Assembly (NCBI GenBank): GCA_964410625.1
Contig: CAYPHY010000027.1
Coordinates: 6,972-70,971, forward strand
Direction: 5' to 3'
From: CAYPHY01 sp964410625
GTDB lineage: Bacteria > Chloroflexota > Anaerolineae > Promineifilales > Promineifilaceae
DNA: 64,000 bases
Shown: positions 23,529-32,600 of the stretch, piece by piece
Layout: every line of letters starts with the position of its first letter
Numbering within the stretch: position 1 is the stretch's first letter
Translations under genes and position numbers: made by a program
The notes under the pieces: generated by a model
The model's input: only the letters and a program-made list of their open reading frames with translations
Told to the model about the DNA's origin: nothing
Databases searched by the model: none

Positions 23529-25265
23529 GTGAATTCTCGCAGCAAGAAATTCTTGTCCTATTACAAACCCTACTGGCGGTTGTTTCTCGCCGATTTGCTT
23601 TGTGCGCTACTGGTCTCGGCCGCTACCCTGCTGCTCCCCCTCTGCATCCGCTACATCACCAAAGATGTATTGGAAGGGGGAGTGCCCGACGCCCTCAACC
23701 GGATTTACTGGATGGGGGCGGTGATGCTGGCGTTGGTCGCTGTGCATACACTATGCAGCCTGTTCGTGGACTACCAGGGGCATATGATGGGGGCATTGAT
23801 GGAGAGCGACATGCGCCGCGAACTGTTTGAACATTATCAAAAGCTGTCCTTCCGCTTTTATGATGAACAACGGACCGGCCAACTGATGACCCGGCTGACC
23901 AACGACTCCTTTGATCTGGCCGAGCTATACCATCATGGCCCAGAGGACATCATCATCTCCTCGCTCAACTTTATCGGCGCGTTCTTCATCCTGATCACCA
24001 TCAACGCCGAGCTAACGCTGCTCGTCCTGCTCTTTGTGCCGATCATGGCCGCCTATGCCGCTTACTTTAACAAGAAGATGAAACGCGCCTCGCGAAAGAG
24101 CAAACAGCGCATCGGCGACATCAACGCGCAGGTGGAAGATTCCCTCTCCGGCATCCGCGTGGTCAGCTCCTTCACCAACGAAGCGGTGGAAAAGGAGAAG
24201 TTCGCGCAGGCAAACGGCCGCTTCGTGCAAAGCCGCCGAGAGGAGTACCGCAGCGAAGGGTACTTTTACAACGGGCTGATCGCCTTCACCAACCTGATGA
24301 CGGTGGCGGTGGTCATCTTCGGCGGCGCGGCCATCGTCGGCACGTCGTTGGACTTGCCCGATTTGCTGACCTTTCTGCTCTATGTGGGCATCCTCATCGA
24401 GCCGATCAAACGCTTCGGCAACTTCACCCGCCTCTATCAGGAAGGGATGACCGGCTTTGAGCGGATGATGGAGGTGTTGGAAATCGAGCCGGATATTGAA
24501 GACGCGGCCGCCGCCATTGACCTCCCGCGCGTGCAGGGAAATATCGAGTTTCAAAACGTCAGCTTCAAATATAAAGAGGACAACAGCTATGTCCTCAAAA
24601 ACCTGTCACTGACGATAAAAGCCGGAGAGTATGTCGCTCTGGTCGGCTCGTCGGGCGTCGGCAAAACCACCCTCTGCTCCCTGATCCCCCGCTTTTATGA
24701 AGTCAACAGCGGGAAAATCTTGCTCGACGGCATAGACATCCGCGACATTCGTTTGCGCTCCTTAAGAAGCCACATCGGCATTGTCCAGCAAGATGTCTAT
24801 CTCTTTGCCGGAACGGTGGCCGAAAACATTCGCTATGGCAAGCTGGACGCCACTTTGGATGAGGTGGTGGCGGCCGCCAAAAAAGCCAACGCCCACGACT
24901 TCATCATCGCCCTCCCAGACGGGTACGACACCGATATCGGTCAGCGTGGCGTCAAGCTCTCCGGTGGGCAGAAGCAGCGCCTGTCCATCGCCCGCGTCTT
25001 CCTCAAAGACCCGCCCATCCTCATCTTTGATGAAGCGACGAGTGCGTTGGATAATGAAAGCGAGCGAGCGATCCGCGATTCATTGGAGCAGCTTGCCAAC
25101 AACCGCACCACCCTTGTCATTGCCCACCGCCTCTCCACCGTTCGCAATGCTCAGCGAATCGCCGTTCTCACCGACAACGGGATTGATGAACAGGGAACGC
25201 ACGAAACCTTAATCAGCGCAAATGGTGTCTATGCGAATTTATATAATGTACAATTAGAACTATAA
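23529..25265 (+). CDS. ABC exporter, fused permease-ATPase (MsbA-like)
   Basis: This is a 578 aa half-transporter that works as a dimer. Six TM helices lie in residues about 15-300, with the ABC exporter loops. The ATPase domain spans about 330-570: Walker A GSSGVGKTT, Q-loop GIVQQDVYLFAGTVAENI, signature LSGGQKQRLSIARVFL, Walker B ILIFDEATSALD and H-loop VIAHRLSTV. The substrate (lipid, drug or peptide) is not predictable. I place the start at GTG 23529 because GAGGAGA (23516-23522) lies 6 nt upstream. A longer in-frame start at TTG 23499 falls inside the repeat element and lacks an SD. The esterase gene follows 85 bp downstream behind another copy of the same repeat. Confidence 0.92.
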   Translation: MNSRSKKFLSYYKPYWRLFLADLLCALLVSAATLLLPLCIRYITKDVLEGGVPDALNRIYWMGAVMLALVAVHTLCSLFVDYQGHMMGALMESDMRRELFEHYQKLSFRFYDEQRTGQLMTRLTNDSFDLAELYHHGPEDIIISSLNFIGAFFILITINAELTLLVLLFVPIMAAYAAYFNKKMKRASRKSKQRIGDINAQVEDSLSGIRVVSSFTNEAVEKEKFAQANGRFVQSRREEYRSEGYFYNGLIAFTNLMTVAVVIFGGAAIVGTSLDLPDLLTFLLYVGILIEPIKRFGNFTRLYQEGMTGFERMMEVLEIEPDIEDAAAAIDLPRVQGNIEFQNVSFKYKEDNSYVLKNLSLTIKAGEYVALVGSSGVGKTTLCSLIPRFYEVNSGKILLDGIDIRDIRLRSLRSHIGIVQQDVYLFAGTVAENIRYGKLDATLDEVVAAAKKANAHDFIIALPDGYDTDIGQRGVKLSGGQKQRLSIARVFLKDPPILIFDEATSALDNESERAIRDSLEQLANNRTTLVIAHRLSTVRNAQRIAVLTDNGIDEQGTHETLISANGVYANLYNVQLEL

Positions 25266-25275
25266 GCAACAGAAG

Positions 25276-25330
25276 GCTCATGCAAAGGTCGCCAAGTTTT
25301 CTTTGCGCTCTTTGCGTCTTTGCGTGAGCT
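25276..25330 (+). repeat. TTTGCG palindromic element, copy 3, next to RBS
   Basis: GCTCATGCAAAGG faces CTTTGCGTCTTTGCGTGAGC. It ends 8 nt before the TAGGAG ribosome binding site of the esterase gene. Confidence 0.85.
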
Positions 25331-25350
25331 ATTTCCATAGGAGCAACACA

Positions 25351-26109
25351 ATGGCTTTTATTCAATGTGATTTTTTCTCGAACGTTTTGCAGGTGAGTGT
25401 TTCGATCAATGTGGTGCTGCCGCAACCGATCCGGCCGTCTTATCCCGTCCTCTACCTGCTGCATGGCATGTCGGACGACCACACCATCTGGATGCGGCGT
25501 ACTTCGATTGAACGGTACGCCGACAAATATGGATTGGCGGTGATCATGCCTGCCGTCGGCCGCAGCTTCTACACCAACATGGCAATTGGCTACCGCTATG
25601 AAGATTATGTCAGCCAGGAGTTGCCCGCAGTAGTCCAGGGGTTGTTTCCCCTTTCCAACAAACGGGAGGAAACCTTTGTTGCCGGGCTTTCAATGGGCGG
25701 ATATGGGGCGTTCCGCCTGGCCTTTCGTTATCCCGAACAGTATGCAGCAGCGGCGTCGCTTTCCGGCGCAGTCGATATGCCCTATGACAACATAGAGGAT
25801 GCAGCGGACGAATGGCTAATCGAACGGCGAAATATTTTTGGCGACCTGGAGAAGATGGCCGGCGGCCCTCATGATTTGCGTTATTTGGCGGAACAGTTGG
25901 TCGCCTCCGGTGCATCGCGGCCGCGCCTCTATCAATGTTGTGGCACAGAGGACTTTTTATACGAACAAAACCGGCGCTTTTTGCAATTTGCGCGGTCGCT
26001 CGATCTGGATTTAACCTATGAGGAAGGGCCAGGCGCTCACGATTGGGACTATTGGGATACGATGATCCAACGAGTGCTAGCCTGGCTTAGTAGCAGGGTG
26101 ACAGGGTGA
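25351..26109 (+). CDS. Esterase of the tributyrin-esterase / esterase D-like family
   Basis: This is a 252 aa cytoplasmic alpha/beta-hydrolase. The start MAFIQCDFFSNVLQVSVSIN and YPVLYLLHGMSDD match the EstA/tributyrin-esterase group, which cleaves short-chain acyl or acetyl esters. The nucleophile is Ser114 in GLSMGGYGAFR (GxSxG). The acid is in CCGTEDFLYEQN and the His in GPGAHDWDYWD. Family length is about 250-260, so it is complete. The start is ATG 25351 with TAGGAG 8 nt upstream. The frame also opens at TTG 25303 inside the repeat, but without an SD. Probably transcribed with the upstream exporter. Confidence 0.88.
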   Translation: MAFIQCDFFSNVLQVSVSINVVLPQPIRPSYPVLYLLHGMSDDHTIWMRRTSIERYADKYGLAVIMPAVGRSFYTNMAIGYRYEDYVSQELPAVVQGLFPLSNKREETFVAGLSMGGYGAFRLAFRYPEQYAAAASLSGAVDMPYDNIEDAADEWLIERRNIFGDLEKMAGGPHDLRYLAEQLVASGASRPRLYQCCGTEDFLYEQNRRFLQFARSLDLDLTYEEGPGAHDWDYWDTMIQRVLAWLSSRVTG

Positions 26110-26182
26110 CAAATCGACCACTTTTGAGGGATAATCATCAAGTATAGAAACACGGTTTCTCAAATGTTTTGGAGTGATTAGA

Positions 26183-28471
26183 ATGGATTATGTCAATGAA
26201 CAGGAAAAGCAACCATTTCGCTATATCGGTCAACGACGGCCGCTGGTCGAGGGGCTGGAAAAAGTAACCGGCTATGCTCGCTATACGGCCGATCTCACCC
26301 TGCCCCACATGCTCCATATCCGGCCCGTGCTGGCGCAAATGGCGAATGCGTTGATCAATGGGATCGAGAAGGAGGCTGCCCTGGCCGTTCCAGGGGTGGT
26401 GGCTGTGCTGACCGCCGACGACCTGCCCACCCGCGACAAAGTGATCAACACGCGCAACAACGCCATCCTGGCCAAAGAGCGCACGCTATGGGTCGGGCAA
26501 CCGGTAGCGGTTGTCGTCGCCGAAACGGCCGAAGCAGCGGCCGACGCCGCCGAACAAGTGCTGGTGGATTACCAGCCAGGGGCGGTTGTCACCAGCGTGG
26601 AGGAAGCCATTCGACCAGACGCCCCCACCGTCTGGCCCAACGGTATGCCCGGCAGGGGGGGCGATATGTCGGCGCTGCATGGCAACACCGCCCGCGGTGA
26701 AAGCGCGGAGGAAGAAGTTGTTCTCAACAACCTGAACAGCAGCAACCGCTTCCAGCGCGGCGATGTGGCCGCCGGTTTTGCCGAGTCCGCTGTCATCATT
26801 GAAAAGCGTTACCGCATCAACAGCGTCCACCAGGGGTATCTTGAACCTCATGCGGTGGTCGTCGCCCCCGATCCGCTAGGGCGCAGCCTGACCATCTACA
26901 CCGGCACGCAGGGGATGTTTGACGTGCGCAATGAGGTGGCCGCGCTGCTCGACCTGCCGCAGCACGCGGTCGTGGTCAAGCCGATGACGCTTGGCGGCGG
27001 GTTTGGCGCGAAGTATGGAATTTATGAGCCGTTGGTCGCGGCCGTTGCCCTGGCGCTCAAACAGCCGGTCAAGCTGGCGCTGACCCGCAGCGAAGATTTC
27101 CTCTCCTCCACCCCTGCCCCGGAAGTGGTGATCGAGCTGAAAACGGGCGTCAAACAGGACGGCACAGTGACCGCGCTGCAAGCAAAGGCCTATACCAACA
27201 ACGCCGCCTTCTCCTACAACCACGGCGGGACCATCGCCAGCCTGATGGCCGGGACCTACCAATGGCAGCATGTCGAGATTGATACGTATGAAGTCCACTC
27301 TTTTATCAATCCCGTTGGCGCCTATCGCGCTCCGGGTGCGCCCCAGGCGGTGTTTGCCATCGAAGGCAATATGGATGAGATGGCGCAGCAACTCGGCCTT
27401 GATCCGCTTGAGTTCCGTTATCAAAATGCGGTCGAGGATGGTGGCCTGACCGGTAGCGGCCAACCCTGGAGCAGCACGCTGGGATTGAAGGCGGTGCTGG
27501 ATGTCGCCCGCAACCATCCCCTGTGGAAGGACCGTCAGCCAGGGCAAGGGGTTGGTCTGGCCGTTGGCGGCTGGCCGAACAACGCCGGAAACGCCGAGGT
27601 GCTTTGCCGCGTGGATTCCGACGGCCGCGTGCGCCTCGACACCGGCATTGTGGATGTATCCGGCGTCAAAAGCAGCCTCGTGCTGATCGCTGCGGAGGCG
27701 TTGGGGGTTGATCCCGATTCCATCGAGCTGGCGCAGGGGGATACCGACGGCGTCTATGGCCCGTGGAGTGGTGGCAGCCGCGTCACCTATGCGATGGCAA
27801 CGGCCGTCCACCAGGCGGCGGCCGACGCCCACCAGCAACTGTTGCAAATCGCCGCCGATGAGTTTGAAGCGGCCGTTGAGGATTTGGAGATCGTTGAGGG
27901 CGAAGCTCGTGTGGTGGGCGTGCCAGACAGGCGTATCCCCATCGCCAAACTGGCCCGCCGGGGACGGTATGCGGCGAACCATGTGCCGGTTATCGGCCGC
28001 GGGCAGTCCAGCCTCGACCAATCCGGCCCTGGCTTTGTTGCCCATCTGATCCAGGTGGCGGTGGATGAGGAGACGGGCGAGGTGCGGCCGTTGCGCTATG
28101 TCGCCATTCAAGATGTCGGGCTGGCGCTGAACCCGCTGATGGTCGAAGGACAAATGCACGGCGGCGCGGTCCAAAGCCTGGGGATGGGCCTCTGTGAACA
28201 TTTCGCCCATGACCGTGAGGGGCAGTTGCTAACCGGAACGCTGATGGACTACGCGCTGCCGCGCATAGACAACTCGCCAGAGGTGGAGGCGATCATCGTC
28301 GAACATCCCAACCCCTTTGGTTTCCACGGCATTCGCGGCATGGCTGAACCGGCGTTGACCGCCGGCCCGGCCGCACTGGTCAGCGCCATTCGTGATGCCA
28401 CCGGCGTCCATATCACCGAAACCCCGGTGCGTGCCGAACAACTCTGGCAAGCGCTGCAACGCCAACAGTAG
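26183..28471 (+). CDS. Molybdenum hydroxylase large subunit (xanthine dehydrogenase / aldehyde oxidase family)
   Basis: This 762 aa molybdopterin-binding subunit has an N-terminal a/b hammerhead domain (YIGQRRPLVEGLEKVTGYAR, about 1-125) and two MoCo-binding domains. Diagnostic motifs are TLGGGFGAKYGIYEP, the aldehyde-oxidase/XDH-type YRAPGAPQAVFAIE (not the CoxL-type active-site loop), GGSRVTYAMATAV, and the base Glu in GMAEPALTAGPAAL near the C-terminus. These enzymes hydroxylate aldehydes, purines or aromatic heterocycles and normally need FAD and 2Fe-2S subunits, neither of which is encoded next to it. The start is ATG 26183 with GGAG 8 nt upstream; GTG 26174 overlaps that SD and is rejected. 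The reductase gene follows 35 bp downstream. Confidence 0.87.
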   Translation: MDYVNEQEKQPFRYIGQRRPLVEGLEKVTGYARYTADLTLPHMLHIRPVLAQMANALINGIEKEAALAVPGVVAVLTADDLPTRDKVINTRNNAILAKERTLWVGQPVAVVVAETAEAAADAAEQVLVDYQPGAVVTSVEEAIRPDAPTVWPNGMPGRGGDMSALHGNTARGESAEEEVVLNNLNSSNRFQRGDVAAGFAESAVIIEKRYRINSVHQGYLEPHAVVVAPDPLGRSLTIYTGTQGMFDVRNEVAALLDLPQHAVVVKPMTLGGGFGAKYGIYEPLVAAVALALKQPVKLALTRSEDFLSSTPAPEVVIELKTGVKQDGTVTALQAKAYTNNAAFSYNHGGTIASLMAGTYQWQHVEIDTYEVHSFINPVGAYRAPGAPQAVFAIEGNMDEMAQQLGLDPLEFRYQNAVEDGGLTGSGQPWSSTLGLKAVLDVARNHPLWKDRQPGQGVGLAVGGWPNNAGNAEVLCRVDSDGRVRLDTGIVDVSGVKSSLVLIAAEALGVDPDSIELAQGDTDGVYGPWSGGSRVTYAMATAVHQAAADAHQQLLQIAADEFEAAVEDLEIVEGEARVVGVPDRRIPIAKLARRGRYAANHVPVIGRGQSSLDQSGPGFVAHLIQVAVDEETGEVRPLRYVAIQDVGLALNPLMVEGQMHGGAVQSLGMGLCEHFAHDREGQLLTGTLMDYALPRIDNSPEVEAIIVEHPNPFGFHGIRGMAEPALTAGPAALVSAIRDATGVHITETPVRAEQLWQALQRQQ

Positions 28472-28506
28472 GGAAAAGCGTCACTGTTGTGCAGGACTCA
28501 CATCAT

Positions 28507-29448
28507 ATGACCACATCACAGATTCACTGCGTAACCGGAGCGTTTGGCTATTCGGGGAAGTATATTGCCCGGCGGTTGTTGGAACAGGGGCAGCAGGTGC
28601 TCACGCTGACCAATTCGCTCGACCGCGAAAACGAATTTGGCGGCCGCGTCCCCGCCCATCCCTTCAACTTCGACCGCCCGGCGGAACTGGCAAAATCATT
28701 AGAGGGCGTCAATGTTCTCTACAACACCTACTGGGTTCGCTTCAATCATAAGCTCTTTCAACACGCCGACGCAGTGGCAAATACGTTGGTCTTATTCGAG
28801 GCCGCGCGGCAGGCGGGTGTGGAACGAGTCGTTCATGTCAGCATCACCAACCCGTCTGAAGATTCTCCGCTGGAGTACTTCAGCGGCAAGGCACGACTGG
28901 AACGGGCGTTGATTGAATCGGGGTTGAGTTACGCCATCTTGCGGCCGACCGTCCTCTTCGGCAAGGAGGACATCCTGATCAACAACATCGCCTGGACGCT
29001 GCGCCACCTGCCCCTCTTTGGCGTCTTTGGCGATGGACAGTACCGCCTACAGCCGATGTATATCGAAGATTTCGCCGCGCTGGCCGTCCAGGAAGGGGGC
29101 AGCCAGGTGAACGGGATCATCAACGCGATTGGGCCAGAGACCTTCACCTATCGCGAGTTGGTGGCAACCATCGGCCGTCTGATTGGCGCAAGACGGCCGA
29201 TCATCAGCGTCCCGCCCTGGCTGGGGTATGCGGTGGCGGCGGTGATCGGCCGAATCGTCGGGGATGTGGTCGTCACCCAGGATGAGATCGAAGGGTTGAT
29301 GGCCGATCTGCTCCATGTCAACACCCCACCCACCGGCCGCACGCGGCTGACGGAGTGGGTGCAAGCCCACGCCGACACCCTCGGCCGCCACTACACCAGC
29401 GAACTGGCACGGCGCAAGGATTTGCGCTCCGCTTATCGCAGTAACTAA
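28507..29448 (+). CDS. NAD(P)-binding Rossmann reductase (atypical SDR, NmrA/NDUFA9-like)
   Basis: This 313 aa cytoplasmic protein has the atypical SDR fold. The dinucleotide motif CVTGAFGYSGKYIARRLLE (GxxGxxG) is at the N-terminus, VLYNTYWVRFNHKLF follows after beta-4, and RVVHVSITNPSEDSPLEY replaces the classical YxxxK site. The second half has the substrate lid and the GDGQYRLQPMYIEDFAAL segment typical of NDUFA9-like and NmrA-like proteins. It may act as a redox sensor or as a reductase or epimerase; the substrate is not predictable. The start is ATG 28507 with AGGA 10 nt upstream; GTG 28489 lacks an SD. Short spacing suggests co-transcription with the molybdenum hydroxylase. It is convergent with the regulators. 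Confidence 0.82.
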   Translation: MTTSQIHCVTGAFGYSGKYIARRLLEQGQQVLTLTNSLDRENEFGGRVPAHPFNFDRPAELAKSLEGVNVLYNTYWVRFNHKLFQHADAVANTLVLFEAARQAGVERVVHVSITNPSEDSPLEYFSGKARLERALIESGLSYAILRPTVLFGKEDILINNIAWTLRHLPLFGVFGDGQYRLQPMYIEDFAALAVQEGGSQVNGIINAIGPETFTYRELVATIGRLIGARRPIISVPPWLGYAVAAVIGRIVGDVVVTQDEIEGLMADLLHVNTPPTGRTRLTEWVQAHADTLGRHYTSELARRKDLRSAYRSN

Positions 29449-29518
29449 AAATTGAAAACTGAAGCTATGAAGAAGCGAGCGTGAGCGGATAGGCTTTCAT
29501 CAACATCCACTCTATTTT

Positions 29519-32500
29519 CTACGGTGCGGCCGCCAACGCCTCCTCCCATGCCCTGAGTGTACCCAGGCGGCGGCCGTAGAGTAGATTCGGCGAGTGGGCA
29601 GCCAGCTCCTGATAGCGAGCGAGCGCCTGGCGGCCGTGTTCTTCTTCGCCGGTCAGTTGCCACCATTCAAAGTGGGCGGCCGCTTGCTCAGCCGGGCGCA
29701 AATTGGTAGCGAGCAGCCCGGTTAGTTGCCCCTTCGCCCCGGCATGGTCTCCATGAGCGGCGCTGATTTTGACTTGCAGCAGATGACTTTCAAAGATGAT
29801 CGGATTGCGGCTCGCCTCGGCCAGCAGCGGCCAGGCCTGGGCGAGAACGCTCTCGGCCGCCTGGGGTTGGCTCTGTTCAAGCAGGAAGGTCGCATGGCTG
29901 ATAATGGACAGGCGAGCGACCGTGTGAGGCCGCCGCACGGCCGGAAAGGCGGCCGCAGCGCGAGCAAAGTGGGCGGCAGCCGGTCCCATCTCACCTAGTC
30001 GCCAGGCGATCTCCGCCAATAGGCCGTGGGCGATGGCAAAAGATTCTGGATTATCCGCTTCCGGGGATAGCCGTAGGCATTGGTCAAGCGCGGCCCGTGC
30101 CTGCTCATCCTCACCGCGCTGGACAAGCAGCCAGGCCAGCCGCCACAGGTTTTCACTCTCCAACCAGCGCATCCCTCCCTGGTGAAAGAACTCTCCGGCA
30201 CGTTGCAAGCACTCCCACGCCTGCTCATACTGCTCAAGCGCGAGATACACCTCCCCCTTGTTGCCCAGCGTATTATAGTAACCACCAATGCTGCCCGTTT
30301 GCAGGTCAATTTCTAAGGCGCGATCTAGTTGCACCAATGCCTCTTCAAAATCACCCAGTTCCAACAAAACGAGGCCCAGATTGTTCGCCGTTCGTGCCAC
30401 ACCAATCGGGTAATCGAGCTTCTCATAACGGGCCAAGACCTCCCGCTGCAAAGCGGCCGACTCTGCCAAACGGCCGATCACCGAGAGGACAACGGCCGTC
30501 ATGCCCTTGTTAAAGATCATCCCTCGCTCATCCCCCGCTGCGGCATAGAGCGCGGCCGCTTGCTCCAGATGCTCCATCGCCTCATCCAGGCGGCGCAAAT
30601 CGGAGCAGATCAGACCCAGCCAATCATAGGCGATTGCCAGCGGCCGTTGTACATCTTGCCCTAGACCGGCCAATGAACGGTAGAGCGTGACCGCTTCCCG
30701 CAAATGGCTGATCGCCTGCTCGGTGACGCCGCGATGCCGCTCGACAACGCCCAATGTCCGCAACCCATCGGCGCGATAATGAGGCAAATCGAGCTGCGCC
30801 GCCAGTTGGACCACCTGGAGCGCATTGGCATACGCTTGCTCCTCCGCTCCCCGCCACTCGGCAAACTCTGCCACCCGTGCCAATAGATGACAGGTTAGGA
30901 TTGGGGATTGCAGATTGGGGATTGCGGATGGCGGATTGGGGATTGTGGATTGGGGGTTTTCGACACGCTCCAATCTCTGATCTCCAATCTCCCAGTCTCC
31001 AGGCTTTAACCGTTCCACCGCTCGCTCAAATGCCCCCTGGCCTTCTTCAAACAGGCTCGCCACTTCATAAAAAGCGGCCAGACCATCAATCGCCGCGTGG
31101 AAGGAAGCGGCCGCCCGCTGTTCAGCCACCCGTTCGACCGCCCAATGCCACGCCTGGCGGATATTGTCCAGATCAGGCCATATTTCAGCAACGGCCGCCG
31201 GAGGGTCCGCCCCATGCAACGCCGCCTCGCGTTCCGCGATGAAGCGCAGATAGTAGTCGCTGTGCCGGTCGGCTATCGCCGTGTGGGAAGCGGCCGCCCG
31301 AAGCCGCTCCCAGGCATACTCGCGCAACATCTCCAACATCACAAAGCGCGGTTCATCGCCGTCCAGCGACTTCTGTTGCACCAGGCTCTTATTCACCAGC
31401 GACTCCAGGCCGTCGAGCAGGTCCAGCGGCAAGTCGTCGCCACCCGATGCCGCGCCGCCAATGGCCTCAATCGCCTCCAGCGAAAAACCACCGCGAAAGA
31501 TCGCCAGCCGGGCAAACAACGCCTTCTCCCCCTCGTTGAGCAGGTTATAGCTCCACTCAATCGTATTCTGTAGCGTCTGTTGGCGGGCCGGTAAATCATG
31601 CGCCCCGCCGGTGAGTGTGTCTAGCCTGCTGCTCAACCGCGCCAGCAACATGCGCGGGGTTAATAGCCTGGTCCGTGCCGCCGCCAGTTCAATCGCCAAC
31701 GGCAACCCCTCCAGGCGCAGGCAAATGTTGGCAACATCAAGGGCGTTCTCGGCCGTCAATGCAAAATCGGGGCGCACCGTACGCGCTTGCTGAATAAACA
31801 GCGCGACGGATTCATAACTCGCCAACACCTCCAGGTCTGGTTGCGCCAGGTCAGGCAAGGCCAGCGGTTGCACCATGTACTCCTGCTCCCCATAGAGATG
31901 GAGCGGTTCGCGGCTGGTAGCCAACACCTTGAGCTGCGGCGCGGCCGCCATCAACTCCGACAACTGCATCGCCGCCGGAAGCAAATGCTCAAAGTTGTCC
32001 AGCACCAGCAACATCTGGCTTTCGCGGAGGAGATGTTTTAGGCTCTCAAGCAGTGATTGTTCATGCGCTTCATTGAGTCCGATGGCACAGGCCAGCGTAT
32101 TGGTAAACAGCGCCGGGTCGCTGATGGGGGCCAGAGAGATAAAATGGACTCCATCACGGAAGCGGGCGGCCGTTTCCCTGGCAACTTGTAACGCGAGCCG
32201 GGTCTTGCCCGTCCCCGGCGGCCCCACCAGCGTCAGCAGGTGTGTGGTGTGGAGCAACTGCTTGATCGCCTCGATGTCCTGTTGGCGGCCGATAAAGCGC
32301 GTGCTTTCAACCGGCAGATTGTGGGTGAGTGGGCGGCGGCCGTTGACGGCCGTTGGTGCGCTCCCGTTGCCCTCATCCAGCAGATGAAGCTCGCGGGCGC
32401 GGGCGATGGCCTGGGTGCGATTGCCAACCCCCAAAATGGTATAAATCTGGCGGTTATACCATTTGACGGTATTGACCGTCATCACCAGCCGTTCGGCGAT

Positions 32501-32596
32501 CTCGCGGTCGGCCAACCCCTCAGCCAACAGGCGCAGAATCTCCACCGCTCGTTTGCTTAACCCTTCCTGTGGCGGCTGCCACGCTGGAGAGATCAT
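29519..32596 (-). CDS. LuxR-type regulator with STAND ATPase and TPR domains (downstream paralogue)
   Basis: This 1025 aa regulator has an unusual order: a LuxR/GerE helix-turn-helix at the N-terminus (residues about 11-72, LSKRAVEILRLLAEGL, MTVNTVKWYNRQIY). A STAND/NB-ARC ATPase follows (P-loop GPPGTGKT 125-132, Walker B MLLVLDNFEHLL, sensor TSREPLHLYGEQEY), and then long TPR arrays (about 600-1025). The start is ATG 32596, set by AGGAGGAG nine bases upstream, which lies inside the last codons of the upstream paralogue. The two genes are separated by 4 nt and surely translationally coupled. A longer frame from 32800 only reads the other frame of the upstream gene. A repeat-derived in-frame insertion lies at 30896-31004. 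The signal and target genes are unknown. Confidence 0.88.
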   Translation of the reverse strand: MISPAWQPPQEGLSKRAVEILRLLAEGLADREIAERLVMTVNTVKWYNRQIYTILGVGNRTQAIARARELHLLDEGNGSAPTAVNGRRPLTHNLPVESTRFIGRQQDIEAIKQLLHTTHLLTLVGPPGTGKTRLALQVARETAARFRDGVHFISLAPISDPALFTNTLACAIGLNEAHEQSLLESLKHLLRESQMLLVLDNFEHLLPAAMQLSELMAAAPQLKVLATSREPLHLYGEQEYMVQPLALPDLAQPDLEVLASYESVALFIQQARTVRPDFALTAENALDVANICLRLEGLPLAIELAAARTRLLTPRMLLARLSSRLDTLTGGAHDLPARQQTLQNTIEWSYNLLNEGEKALFARLAIFRGGFSLEAIEAIGGAASGGDDLPLDLLDGLESLVNKSLVQQKSLDGDEPRFVMLEMLREYAWERLRAAASHTAIADRHSDYYLRFIAEREAALHGADPPAAVAEIWPDLDNIRQAWHWAVERVAEQRAAASFHAAIDGLAAFYEVASLFEEGQGAFERAVERLKPGDWEIGDQRLERVENPQSTIPNPPSAIPNLQSPILTCHLLARVAEFAEWRGAEEQAYANALQVVQLAAQLDLPHYRADGLRTLGVVERHRGVTEQAISHLREAVTLYRSLAGLGQDVQRPLAIAYDWLGLICSDLRRLDEAMEHLEQAAALYAAAGDERGMIFNKGMTAVVLSVIGRLAESAALQREVLARYEKLDYPIGVARTANNLGLVLLELGDFEEALVQLDRALEIDLQTGSIGGYYNTLGNKGEVYLALEQYEQAWECLQRAGEFFHQGGMRWLESENLWRLAWLLVQRGEDEQARAALDQCLRLSPEADNPESFAIAHGLLAEIAWRLGEMGPAAAHFARAAAAFPAVRRPHTVARLSIISHATFLLEQSQPQAAESVLAQAWPLLAEASRNPIIFESHLLQVKISAAHGDHAGAKGQLTGLLATNLRPAEQAAAHFEWWQLTGEEEHGRQALARYQELAAHSPNLLYGRRLGTLRAWEEALAAAP
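30896..31004 (-). repeat. In-frame repeat insertion in the LuxR-STAND regulator
   Basis: Plus-strand GGATTGGGGATTGCAGATTG units run into CCAATCTCTGATCTCC and CCCAGTCTCC units, an imperfect inverted repeat of about 110 bp. On the coding strand it gives GDWEIGDQRLERVENPQS then TIPNPPSAIPNLQSPI (residues about 530-567), a Pro/Asn-rich insert between the ATPase and TPR parts. The intact paralogue upstream lacks it. Confidence 0.75.
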
Positions 32597-32600
32597 CGGC

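Noticed and set aside
26876..28210. 444-codon minus-strand frame inside the molybdenum hydroxylase
   Set aside because: Shadow frame; no domain recognisable, while the plus strand encodes a full enzyme subunit.
29449..29518. Gap between convergent reductase and regulator genes
   Set aside because: Seventy bases; no hairpin or other signal seen.
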